This document shows positions 5,148 to 12,731 of a stretch of 15,568 nucleotides of DNA, piece after piece. Position 1 is the stretch's first letter. Every line of letters begins with the position of its first letter. The notes beneath the pieces are model-generated. The model worked only from the letters and a program-made list of their open reading frames with translations, made no database searches and was not told where the DNA came from. The position numbers and the translations under genes are program-made. This DNA is from CAZVLE01 sp964627855 (lineage in GTDB: Bacteria > Bacillota > Dethiobacteria > DTU022). The stretch is from NCBI GenBank assembly GCA_964627855.1, contig CAZVLE010000067.1:1-15568 (forward strand), written 5' to 3'.

Positions 5148-6203
5148 TTAAGGTGATATGTCACCATTGTAAAAGGCCCTGAGAGTTACTCTCGTGTTAA
5201 TCCTGGCCGGAATATTTTCGTTACGGGTCGTATTAACTTTATCGACTCGAATTACTTTTTCAACTTTACGCAGGTGATCAAGCAGTCGCAGTAAGCCGCG
5301 GTAACGACCCTCGAGGTCTACTGCCATTTGAACCGTCGTCATCCCAACTTCGTCCTGTTCGCTTTTTTCTTTAAGCTGCAAATCCTTCAGGTTCAAACCG
5401 AACTCATCGGAGAGCACTTCAAAATAACGCAAAATTTCCTCTTCTGAATATTGCTCAGGGAAATCCATTTTGAAACTTTTCAGGTAATCCTCTTCAACTT
5501 TTCCATCTCCCAGGCCAATCAAGCGCAAATACTGGGCCTGTTCACTACTCAAAGCCATCTCTTCTTCCTCAATGGCCATGTTCAATTCCTTAATATTGAC
5601 AGAAATAACCGAAAGTACTTTCCGCTGAATATCTTTAAGTCTGTCCATCGATTTTCTAATCTTGATGACATCTTCTATCGGCAGTTTAAAAGTATCGTGG
5701 TGAACGCTTTTTAGCAGCGACACATTGATTTTATCACTGGAGACCCTGCCGGCCTGCATGACCTCGGCAATGCCCTCTTCATGAATGTTGACCCTTTTAG
5801 CGATATCTTCAAGCGTCGGCAAAGCTTCATTCTCCTCGGCCAGTTCTGCCGTCGCATTGATGACATCGTCCTGGATCCGTTTCAGCCATTCAGGGGTCTT
5901 AAAAATCTGCCTCGAGAGCAACTCCTGCCTGATGGAACTGATAATACATTGAGTGGCATAGGTTGAAAAGGGCAGTTCGCAGGAGAGATTATAACGCTTC
6001 AGGGCACCAAGAAAACCTTCTTTTGCAGCCAGCTGCAGGGTTTTGTCGAGCTGACCCTGGCTGTAGATGCCGGCATAATAATTAATTAAAGCCTGTCCGA
6101 CGGCAACCATGTCCTGCCGTGCCGTTGGACTGCCTGTTTCCAAATAATCTTTCACGACAGCATCGAGATTGGCCGGTTTACTGGTTGACTGTTCGGGATT
6201 CAT
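5148..6203 (-). CDS. Sigma-70 regions 2-3 fused to a PilO-like domain (chimera A)
   Basis: A 351-aa soluble protein built like chimera B. Sigma region 2 covers about 35-98 (AAKEGFLGALKRYN, FSTYATQCIISSIRQELL), region 3 about 105-150 (LPTLEDIAKRVNIHEEGI), and the region 4 entry about 173-202 (KLPIEDVIKIRKSMDRLKDI); then the helix-turn-helix is replaced. Residues 203-230 look like a coiled coil. From 247 (DFPEQYSEEEILRYFEVL) to 346 the sequence tracks PilO encoded at 9292-9885, where the same stretch reads LIPEQPEEEQILRYFSTL, and both contain EGRYR followed by a leucine-rich helix and IRVD. The ATG at 6203 has a strong GGGAGGT site 8 nt upstream. It is first in the three-gene array and follows a leader with a divergent GEMM-like RNA. 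Core-binding segments look retained while -35 recognition is lost; the biological role is unknown. Confidence 0.9.
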   Translation of the reverse strand: MNPEQSTSKPANLDAVVKDYLETGSPTARQDMVAVGQALINYYAGIYSQGQLDKTLQLAAKEGFLGALKRYNLSCELPFSTYATQCIISSIRQELLSRQIFKTPEWLKRIQDDVINATAELAEENEALPTLEDIAKRVNIHEEGIAEVMQAGRVSSDKINVSLLKSVHHDTFKLPIEDVIKIRKSMDRLKDIQRKVLSVISVNIKELNMAIEEEEMALSSEQAQYLRLIGLGDGKVEEDYLKSFKMDFPEQYSEEEILRYFEVLSDEFGLNLKDLQLKEKSEQDEVGMTTVQMAVDLEGRYRGLLRLLDHLRKVEKVIRVDKVNTTRNENIPARINTRVTLRAFYNGDISP

Positions 6204-6277
6204 AGATAATACCTCCCTGTTTTAACCTTGAAAACTATATCAACCAACAATTCAATTATCTTTCTCTTACATAAAGG

Positions 6278-6301
6278 CCTCACCTGTCGATTAAGGTGAG
6301 G
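6278..6301 (-). terminator. 8-bp stem-loop in the leader of chimera A
   Basis: CCTCACCT and AGGTGAGG form a perfect 8-bp stem around an 8-nt loop. In minus-strand RNA it directly follows the GEMM-like element and is trailed by CCUUUAU, a weak U-tract. It could be the expression platform of that element or an attenuator separating the pilus operon from the sigma-like genes. Termination strength is doubtful. Confidence 0.45.
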
Positions 6302-6302
6302 T

Positions 6303-6386
6303 TCCTGTGGCCGGCATAAACGACTGATTCGCTAAAAAGCCCCTCTATCTTTGCGCCGCTACCTTTCGGCAGTTTGCCATTTTCAG
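6303..6386 (-). promoter_or_regulatory. Divergent GEMM / c-di-GMP-I-like leader RNA
   Basis: The minus strand contains AATGGCAAAC, a short stem with a CGAAAG cap (TGCC/GGTA), then GGCGCAAAG, then AGGGGCT. This is the block order of a c-di-GMP-I aptamer, and it aligns with the clear riboswitch before pilA over the first half. The 3' half is unusual: the CUAA segment and the GGGUUGCC closing strand are not recognisable, and only a TGGC/GCCA closure (6376-6379 with 6308-6311) is evident. It may be a diverged or altered-specificity aptamer, or a decayed one. It lies about 100 nt upstream of chimera A, after the last pilus-operon gene. TATAAT at 6416-6411 just upstream is a possible -10 but lacks a good -35. 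Confidence 0.55.
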
Positions 6387-6445
6387 TTTACTTTAGTTAA
6401 TTTTTTCATAATTATAATAATACGTCAAGAATAAATTTTTGCTGA

Positions 6446-7513
6446 CTATTGCCTGACAACACGGTGGTTGACATTTTTCTCCATTGTCTCCCTGTCTACA
6501 GCGTAATCAATTGCTTCGCTGTTTGATATGACACCCTCTTCAAAAAGGTACTGTAAATGTTTGTCCATCGTCTGCATGCCATAGCGGGAGCCTGACTGGA
6601 TGAAAGAGTTGATTTGATGAATCTTTCCTTCCCTGATCAAACTGCGGATTGCCGGGGTACAGATCATTATTTCCACTGCCGGTATACGCCCGAAAGCTTC
6701 TTTGCGCTTCAGCAAACGCTGCGAGATAACCCCGGCCAGGGAGTTGGAAAGCTGAATGCGGATTTGCTGCTGCTGATTCTGGGGGGAAACGTTGATAATG
6801 CGTTCGACGGTCTGGGCCGAACTGTTTGTGTGGAGGGTAGCCATCACCAGGTGACCGGTTTCCGCTGCCGTGACAGCGATTGCTATTGTTTCAACGTCTC
6901 TCATTTCTCCCACAATAATGACGTTGGGATCCTGACGCAGGGCGGCACGCAGGGCAACAGGGTAAGATTTGCTGTCACGCCCTATTTCACGCTGGGTTAT
7001 CATCGACTTTTTATGTTTATGGATGAACTCGATCGGTTCTTCCAGGGAAATAATGTGAATCTCCTTTTCCCTGTTGATCAGATCGGTCATGGCGGCCAGG
7101 GTCGTTGATTTACCGCTGCCCGCCGGACCGGTAATCAGGATCAGGCCGTATTTACGCCGGGCCAGGGTAGCAACAGCATCAGGAATGCCCAGCTCAGTCA
7201 ATGAAGGGATGATGGTTTTGATCACACGGATGGCGATGCCGATCAGGCCCCGCTGCCGGTAGATGTTAATGCGAAATGAGCCAATTCCCTGGTATTCCTT
7301 AGAAAGATCCACCTCACCGCTTTTATAGAGTAATTCAAGCCTGCTATCTCCGATAATTTCTTTAGCCAGGTTTACCAGCTGTTCTTCCTTCAATTCAGGC
7401 CCGGATAGCTGCTGTAAACGACCATCAATACGCAACACCGGTGCAAGACCAACATTGAAATGAATGTCAGAGGCATCTTTTGTAACCGCTTCATGCAATA
7501 TTTTTCTGAGCAT
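6446..7513 (-). CDS. pilT: Second PilT-family retraction ATPase
   Basis: A 355-aa hexameric AAA-like ATPase of the PilT group. An N-terminal PAS-like half is followed by Walker A GPAGSGKST (129-137), the acidic box SLEEPIEF (156-163), Walker B VIIVGEMRD (198-206), the His box GHLVMATLHT (220-229) and the AIRSLIRE signature (288-295) typical of PilT/PilU. It powers pilus disassembly or twitching in known systems. It is only partly like the other PilT in this window: it lacks the extra N-terminal lead, and Walker A has Ala where the other has Thr. It may therefore be a PilU-like accessory motor or be used under different conditions. It is the last gene of the machine operon, 44 bp after pilB, with an AAAGG site about 10 nt before ATG. 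Confidence 0.93.
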   Translation of the reverse strand: MLRKILHEAVTKDASDIHFNVGLAPVLRIDGRLQQLSGPELKEEQLVNLAKEIIGDSRLELLYKSGEVDLSKEYQGIGSFRINIYRQRGLIGIAIRVIKTIIPSLTELGIPDAVATLARRKYGLILITGPAGSGKSTTLAAMTDLINREKEIHIISLEEPIEFIHKHKKSMITQREIGRDSKSYPVALRAALRQDPNVIIVGEMRDVETIAIAVTAAETGHLVMATLHTNSSAQTVERIINVSPQNQQQQIRIQLSNSLAGVISQRLLKRKEAFGRIPAVEIMICTPAIRSLIREGKIHQINSFIQSGSRYGMQTMDKHLQYLFEEGVISNSEAIDYAVDRETMEKNVNHRVVRQ

Positions 7514-7557
7514 GACAATTGACCTTTCTCAACCGTTTGCTTGTTGATAGAAACAAA

Positions 7558-9264
7558 TCAGGCTAAAACTCTCAAAACCTCTTCCAGGCTGGTCAGGCCG
7601 GCCCTGGCCTTGAGCAAGCCATCCTGACGCAGGCTGATCATACCTTCCTTGATTGCCTTTGCCGCTATTTCACCGGATGAATGCTTTTGCAGGGTTAAAT
7701 GCTTAATATCTTCACTAACTATTAAAAGCTCATAGACCCCTTTTCTGCCTCTGTAACCTGTTTTGCTGCAGCGCATGCAACCTTCCGGTTTAAAGAGGGT
7801 AACACTGCTTTCATTGGGAGCAACCGGGTAGTCAGGCACGGAGGTAAGAAGCTCATCGCGGCTGATTATATGTTCCTTACGGCACTGCTTGCAGAGCAAC
7901 CTGACCAGGCGCTGGGCCAGCACGGCTACAACTGAAGAGGCCGTCAGGTAAGATTCAATACCCATTTCGCCAAGGCGTGTAATGGCACCGGCTGAGTCGT
8001 TGGTATGTAATGTAGTAAGCACCAGGTGACCGGTCAGGGCAGACTCAATTGCTATACGGGCTGTTTCTGTATCCCTGATCTCTCCGATCATCACTACATC
8101 GGGGTCATTTCGCAAGATGGAGCGCAATCCGGTGGCAAAGGTTAGGCCTGCCTGCGCATTGACCGGAACCTGGTTGATGCCGGCCATGCGGTATTCGATT
8201 GGATCTTCCACGGTAATGATATGCTGTTCCACCTTGTTGATCTCAGAAAGGGCCGCATAAAGAGTTGTTGTTTTACCGCTGCCGGTCGGACCGGTTACCA
8301 GAACACAGCCGTGCGGCCTGGTAATCATCTTGCGAAAGAGTTGTAACTGCGAGTCGGGGAAACCCATTTCAGGCAGGGTTATCAACCTTGCACTGCGGTC
8401 CAGTAAACGCAGGGTAAGTTTTTCACCATAAGCAGTGGGTAAAGAAGCGACCCTGAAATCAATCACTTTTTGATCAATTTTCAAGGTGATGCGCCCATCC
8501 TGGGGCACACGCCGGTTGGCTATATCCATATTGCCCAAAACCTTGATCCTTGAAACCAGCGGAGGGTAAAGCCTAAAGGGAGGCTGCATCACTTCATGAA
8601 GAACACCGTCAATGCGGTAACGCACGCGCAGACTTTTTTCCTGCGGCTCAATATGGATATCACTGGCCCCGTCACGAACAGCCTGATTAAAGATAAGGCT
8701 TGCCAGCTGGACAGCCGGCTTACTGATCGAGACCTCCTCTGCGTCTTCATACTCAGCCGGTGCATCTTCCTCTTCTTCGTCGATCATTACCGAACTGGTT
8801 ATGCGTGAATACTGCTCAATTGCCGCTCTTAGTTCGCTGCCGGAAACGCAAACCGGTTTAACCTCATAGCCGGTAATTAAGCGGATATCATCGATGGCCA
8901 GGATATCATTGGGATCAAACATTGCTACGACAAGACGCTCGTTCTCAAAATAAACCGGTAAGGCCCGGTAACGCCTGGCTGAATCAGGGTCAATTAAAGA
9001 AGCAGCGGTGGAATCAATTTTAATTTTTTCCAGCGATACATAGTCTACCCCGGCCTGAGCGGCGATAGCCCTGGTGACATTTTCTTCTGAAGTGAAGCCG
9101 AGTTCAATCAGAATTTGCCCGATCAGCTTATTATCACCTTGCTTCTTAGCAGCTTCGTGCTCTTCGAGTGCCTTTTTAAGCTGTTCACGGGTAATCGCAC
9201 CATTCTCATAGAGCAGGTGGCCAATTCTTTTTTCACTGGTTTTCTTCGATCTCATGGTCTCCAT
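7558..9264 (-). CDS. pilB: Pilus extension ATPase PilB with MshEN-like N-domain
   Basis: A 568-aa GspE/PilB-type motor that drives pilin polymerisation at the inner face of the membrane. The N-terminus (about 13-150) is of the T2SSE_N/MshEN class: RIGHLLYENGAITREQL, then LIGQILIELGFTSEENV about 20 residues on. In related ATPases these paired motifs bind c-di-GMP; here the second motif starts Leu rather than Arg, so binding is only possible. The catalytic core has Walker A GPTGSGKTT (325-333), acidic box TVEDPIEY, Walker B VVMIGEIRD (390-398) and His box GHLVLTTLHT (412-421). A four-cysteine zinc site is present at C458, C461, C496 and C499. An acidic linker (161-177) joins the halves. It lies 27 bp after pilO. 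ATG at 9264 is used; ATG at 9255 is also possible. Confidence 0.96.
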   Translation of the reverse strand: METMRSKKTSEKRIGHLLYENGAITREQLKKALEEHEAAKKQGDNKLIGQILIELGFTSEENVTRAIAAQAGVDYVSLEKIKIDSTAASLIDPDSARRYRALPVYFENERLVVAMFDPNDILAIDDIRLITGYEVKPVCVSGSELRAAIEQYSRITSSVMIDEEEEDAPAEYEDAEEVSISKPAVQLASLIFNQAVRDGASDIHIEPQEKSLRVRYRIDGVLHEVMQPPFRLYPPLVSRIKVLGNMDIANRRVPQDGRITLKIDQKVIDFRVASLPTAYGEKLTLRLLDRSARLITLPEMGFPDSQLQLFRKMITRPHGCVLVTGPTGSGKTTTLYAALSEINKVEQHIITVEDPIEYRMAGINQVPVNAQAGLTFATGLRSILRNDPDVVMIGEIRDTETARIAIESALTGHLVLTTLHTNDSAGAITRLGEMGIESYLTASSVVAVLAQRLVRLLCKQCRKEHIISRDELLTSVPDYPVAPNESSVTLFKPEGCMRCSKTGYRGRKGVYELLIVSEDIKHLTLQKHSSGEIAAKAIKEGMISLRQDGLLKARAGLTSLEEVLRVLA

Positions 9265-9291
9265 TTAACTGGAAAAGCTCCTCTTGATAGC

Positions 9292-9885
9292 TTATTCTGC
9301 AGGGCTTTCTTCAATGCTTTCTTCCCTGCTTACCTCACTGCCTCTGTAAAAAGCATTGGCATTAAGGTTAACCCTAATTTTTGCTTCTTCCGGCATGCTT
9401 AAAGCAATGCTGATATTATCGACCCTAATCGCCCTCTCACCATGCCTTAAATAATTGAGAAAACCGACCATCTGGCGATAACGACCTTCAAGAACAACAG
9501 TCAGCGGCATGGTAACATAGCCTTCTTCACTTGCTACTCTGCCATCGAAGCGAATTTCAGACAGGGCAAGATCATAATCTTCAGCCAGGGTTGAAAAATA
9601 GCGCAGGATCTGTTCTTCTTCAGGTTGCTCAGGTATTAATACTCTTAAGGCGGCAATTCTATCCTGGTAAAATGGCGCATTATCCCGGTATTCCTGCAAT
9701 CTTTGCAACTGGCTGCGGGACTGGTTTAGCATGAATTCTTCATTTTCACGTTCAGACCGTAAAGTGCGCAGGTTTGCTAGTTGGATATAGATCAGCGTTA
9801 AGCCAAGGATAACCGCTGCTACGGCAACTGCAATGACAATTATTTCCTTACGCGAAAGCCTTGTCTTAAGAGCCACCCTCTTCAT
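9292..9885 (-). CDS. pilO: Pilus alignment protein PilO
   Basis: A 197-aa bitopic membrane protein: short basic N-terminus, one transmembrane helix (about 14-36), a coiled coil (about 37-80) and a C-terminal ferredoxin-like domain (about 84-182; EQILRYFSTLAEDYDLALSE, then EGRYRQMVGFLNYLRHGER). PilO pairs with PilN to link PilM on the inside with the envelope part of the pilus machine. I chose ATG at 9885, which follows GGGGAGGAGG directly and overlaps the end of pilN by 20 bp. A GTG at 9930 would add 15 residues without a clear ribosome binding site. The C-terminal domain is the evident relative of the domain fused to sigma regions 2-3 in the two chimeras at 4006-6203, so it was probably their source. 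Confidence 0.93.
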   Translation of the reverse strand: MKRVALKTRLSRKEIIVIAVAVAAVILGLTLIYIQLANLRTLRSERENEEFMLNQSRSQLQRLQEYRDNAPFYQDRIAALRVLIPEQPEEEQILRYFSTLAEDYDLALSEIRFDGRVASEEGYVTMPLTVVLEGRYRQMVGFLNYLRHGERAIRVDNISIALSMPEEAKIRVNLNANAFYRGSEVSREESIEESPAE

Positions 9886-10465
9886 CCTCCTCCCCCCGGA
9901 GGGATTCACCGGGGCCGCCGAGTAAAACACTTTCTATTTGAAACTGCACTGATGCCCTGTCATTCAAAGTGGTTTCTGAAGACACTCGGCACTGCACCTG
10001 ATCCAATTCTTCCATCTTATCGAGCTGTTCTAATAGCACAGCAAGACTATCATGGCTAGCTGTGGTGCCGGTCATACTCAGGGAACCGCTTTGATCGGCA
10101 TAGCTTGCCCTTAAATCTGCAAGTTGTGTTCCCAGCGGAATATTTTGCCCGATGCTGTTTAAGAGCGCGCCCCACAGAGGTTCGCTACCGATAACTGCAC
10201 TGAATAATTGCTCAACCTTGTTTAACTCCCGGTACAACCGTTCATATTCTTCCAGTTCGGCGACCTGTCTTTCTACCAGATCGCGGTCACTTATCATAGA
10301 ATCGAGGTTGCTGCGCACAATGAAAGAATCAGCCAATAAAAATGCATTAGCCGCAACTAAGATAATCAGTATTATTAATAGCATCAGCAGTAGCTTGCTT
10401 TGCCTGCGTTTGGCCAGTCTTTCTTCTTTAATTTCAGGAGGCAGAAGACTGATCTGCTTCATCAT
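9866..10465 (-). CDS. pilN: Pilus assembly protein PilN
   Basis: A 199-aa bitopic protein. The cytoplasmic N-terminus MMKQISLLPPEIKEER carries the I(N/S)LLPP motif that binds PilM; a transmembrane helix spans about 24-46; a coiled coil follows (about 50-85), then a small alpha/beta domain (about 95-180) of the Fimbrial_PilN type. The C-terminus is Gly/Glu-rich. The ATG at 10465 overlaps the pilM stop codon by one base (TAATG), which implies translational coupling. It is expected to heterodimerise with PilO and sit in the PilMNO inner-membrane platform. Confidence 0.93.
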   Translation of the reverse strand: MMKQISLLPPEIKEERLAKRRQSKLLLMLLIILIILVAANAFLLADSFIVRSNLDSMISDRDLVERQVAELEEYERLYRELNKVEQLFSAVIGSEPLWGALLNSIGQNIPLGTQLADLRASYADQSGSLSMTGTTASHDSLAVLLEQLDKMEELDQVQCRVSSETTLNDRASVQFQIESVLLGGPGESLRGEEDEEGGS

Positions 10466-11481
10466 TATCCCTCCAGACCTCTAAGGGCCAGACCGGTACT
10501 AATCACAAATTCTATTGCTTCAATATCTGCTTTAACCAGCCTGCGCCTGCTCGGGTTGTAGGCAGCAAGCGGATTAAAAATTCTGACCGGAATTTCAAGG
10601 TATTCTTCAAGCTGATCGGCTATACCCTCGAAAACAGCGCCCCTGCCACTCAATAGCATCCCTTCAACCAGTGTAGACCCCGGTTGTGAATTGTAATAGG
10701 CCAGCGAAGACCTGATCTCTGCAGCAAGGTTGTTCACCCAGCCCGTTAAAATATTTCTACTCTGGTCATCCCTGGCAACCTGTGCACAGGTATCCTCCAG
10801 CGAGCAGCTGAGGTTATCGGCCAAATCGTTTATCTTAACCAGGCCAAGCCGGGCCATGCGTGGCTTACCGCCCGAGGAAACGAGGATACTGTTCAAACCG
10901 TTGGCCACATTTACCATAACAATGGTCATGTTGGCCGCTTTTTCCGGCAGGAGATTAATCAAAGACATGCTTGCAACATCAATGTCAAGCGGTTCAAGAT
11001 TGGCAATTTTTAAAACTTTAAGGAATGAGCCAAGCATATCTCGCTTTGCCGCGACAATCAGTACTTCGAGATTTGTCGTTTCATTTTCAGCGGTCTCAGT
11101 TTCACCTAAAACAAGGTAATCAAGGACGACACTTTCAAGCGGTATGGGCAAATTCTCCTGGGCCTGAAAGTTAACCACGTTTTTTATCTTGTCAGCAGGC
11201 ACCTTCGGGATGGTTAAGTAACGCACCAGGACACCCTGATTTGAAACACCGAGAATTACTTCTCTGTCTTTGAAGCCGGCTTTTTGCCACATCTTCCTGA
11301 GGGCTTCTCCGACAACATCGGGTTGCATGATGATCCCTTCCTTTACCGCTCCTTCAGGAAGGTCAATGCAGCAAAGGTTGGACAGGTTAGGAGCTGAAAT
11401 TTTCCCGGTCATTTCAACGGCCCGGACTGCTCCATTATCTATTTCCAGGCCGATAGCCCGCTTACGCCTTTCTGCTGACAT
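10465..11481 (-). CDS. pilM: Actin-like pilus assembly ATPase PilM
   Basis: A 338-aa cytoplasmic protein of the FtsA/actin fold. The phosphate-1 loop is GLEIDNGAVRAVE (11-23); most PilM proteins read GLDIGSSAVKAVE, so Glu13 and Asp15-Asn16 are slightly unusual but conservative. Other typical parts are VSNQGVLVRYLTIPKVP (about 79-95), NFQAQENLPIPLE (about 103-115), DIDVASMSLINLL (about 166-178) and MLLSGRGAVFEGI near 275-287. PilM polymerises on or caps PilN and couples the motor to the PilNO complex. It starts 15 bp after pilC with AAAGGAG about 10 nt before ATG and overlaps pilN by 1 bp. Confidence 0.94.
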   Translation of the reverse strand: MSAERRKRAIGLEIDNGAVRAVEMTGKISAPNLSNLCCIDLPEGAVKEGIIMQPDVVGEALRKMWQKAGFKDREVILGVSNQGVLVRYLTIPKVPADKIKNVVNFQAQENLPIPLESVVLDYLVLGETETAENETTNLEVLIVAAKRDMLGSFLKVLKIANLEPLDIDVASMSLINLLPEKAANMTIVMVNVANGLNSILVSSGGKPRMARLGLVKINDLADNLSCSLEDTCAQVARDDQSRNILTGWVNNLAAEIRSSLAYYNSQPGSTLVEGMLLSGRGAVFEGIADQLEEYLEIPVRIFNPLAAYNPSRRRLVKADIEAIEFVISTGLALRGLEG

Positions 11482-11496
11482 CAGCTAACAGCTCCT

Positions 11497-12699
11497 TTAA
11501 ATCTGGGTTATAACGGTAAAAATAGGCAGGTAGAGGGCAATAAGCATTCCCCCGACCAGCACTCCAATCACAATCAGCATCAGGGGTTCGATCAGGGCAG
11601 TGAGCCCCTTAGTCATCGTGGCCACTTCTTCTTCAAAGAACTCAGCTACTTTATCGAGCATGGCCGCCATGTCGCCTGTTTCTTCGCCCACTGAGATCAT
11701 ATGCGTAACCATCGGCGGAAAGGCTCCGCTTTTTTCGAGAGGGGCCGCAATGCTGCTACCTTCCTGGATTTGCCTGCCCGCATCTGTCGTAGCATCGCTG
11801 ATTACTGTATTTCCGGTCGCCTTCCCTGAAGCATCAAGGGCCTGGACAACTGGAATGCCGGTCGAAACCATGGTTGAAAATGTTCGCGAAAAACTGGCTA
11901 TGACGGTTTTTTGAACTAAAGCACCGAAAACGGGTAAGCGAAATTTAAGGCGATCCAGCTGTTTTTTGCCCTGCTCGCTTTTGGCATAGGAGCGCAACAG
12001 TAAAAATATAATGATCATGAGAGGAAACAGGATGAACCAAAAATTCTTCAGCAGGTCAGATAAGCCAATGATTAAGCGGGTGGGCAGGGGCAACACCGCA
12101 TCGGGTGGAAAAAAACCGACAAAGATGGGCACCAGGAAAAAGAGCATGGCAAAAAGAATTATTACTGCAAAACCAAGGACAGCAAGGGGATAAAAGGTGG
12201 CCGATCTGATATTGTCACGCAGCTCTTTATCTTTTTGCAACTGCTGGGAAAGCCTGGTCAGGGTCTGTTCGAGAGTACCGCCTGCTTCACCGGCCTCGAC
12301 CATATTGATATAGAGAGACGAAAATATTTGCGGGTAAATTTTCAGTGCATCACTGAAGCTGAGACCGCCTTCTACTTCACGGGTGATACCGGCCAGGGCA
12401 TCGGCGAGCGAAGGATTGGTTACCTGCCTGCTCAGGGTAAAAACAGCCCTGGTTAATGGTATGCCAGAGTTGAGCATGGCGGCAAGCTGGCGGCTAAAAA
12501 GGCTCAAGTCGGCCAGTTTGACCTTGCGGCTGATTTTGAAAGAAGTACTGAAAAAAGAGGGCCTGGCTTCTTTAATATCCATAGCCATCAAACCCATGGA
12601 GCGAAGGCGCTCAATGACACCCGATTCATTTTCGGCTTCAATTTTACCGGTTACAGTATCACCGGTTTTGCTGATCGCTTCGTATTGATAAGAACCCAT
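11497..12699 (-). CDS. pilC: Inner-membrane platform protein PilC
   Basis: A 400-aa GspF/PilC platform protein with two tandem T2SSF domains (about 68-192 and 270-393), each containing a helical bundle with the GEAGGTLE (136-143) or GEETGDM (338-344) signature. Membrane segments are at about 168-195, 216-236 and 370-395. It is thought to be rotated by PilB or PilT to insert or remove pilins. Residues 1-60 form the usual small N-terminal domain beginning with YQYEAISKTGDTVTGKI. The ATG at 12699 follows GGGAG at 10 nt. It sits 32 bp after pilT and 15 bp before pilM. Confidence 0.96.
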   Translation of the reverse strand: MGSYQYEAISKTGDTVTGKIEAENESGVIERLRSMGLMAMDIKEARPSFFSTSFKISRKVKLADLSLFSRQLAAMLNSGIPLTRAVFTLSRQVTNPSLADALAGITREVEGGLSFSDALKIYPQIFSSLYINMVEAGEAGGTLEQTLTRLSQQLQKDKELRDNIRSATFYPLAVLGFAVIILFAMLFFLVPIFVGFFPPDAVLPLPTRLIIGLSDLLKNFWFILFPLMIIIFLLLRSYAKSEQGKKQLDRLKFRLPVFGALVQKTVIASFSRTFSTMVSTGIPVVQALDASGKATGNTVISDATTDAGRQIQEGSSIAAPLEKSGAFPPMVTHMISVGEETGDMAAMLDKVAEFFEEEVATMTKGLTALIEPLMLIVIGVLVGGMLIALYLPIFTVITQI

Positions 12700-12731
12700 G
12701 ATGGTTCATCTCCCGGAAAACTGTCTACCGG

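Noticed and set aside
6614..7108. 164-codon plus-strand open frame opposite the second PilT gene
   Set aside because: It is antisense to highly conserved ATPase motifs and has no family resemblance; best explained as a coding shadow.
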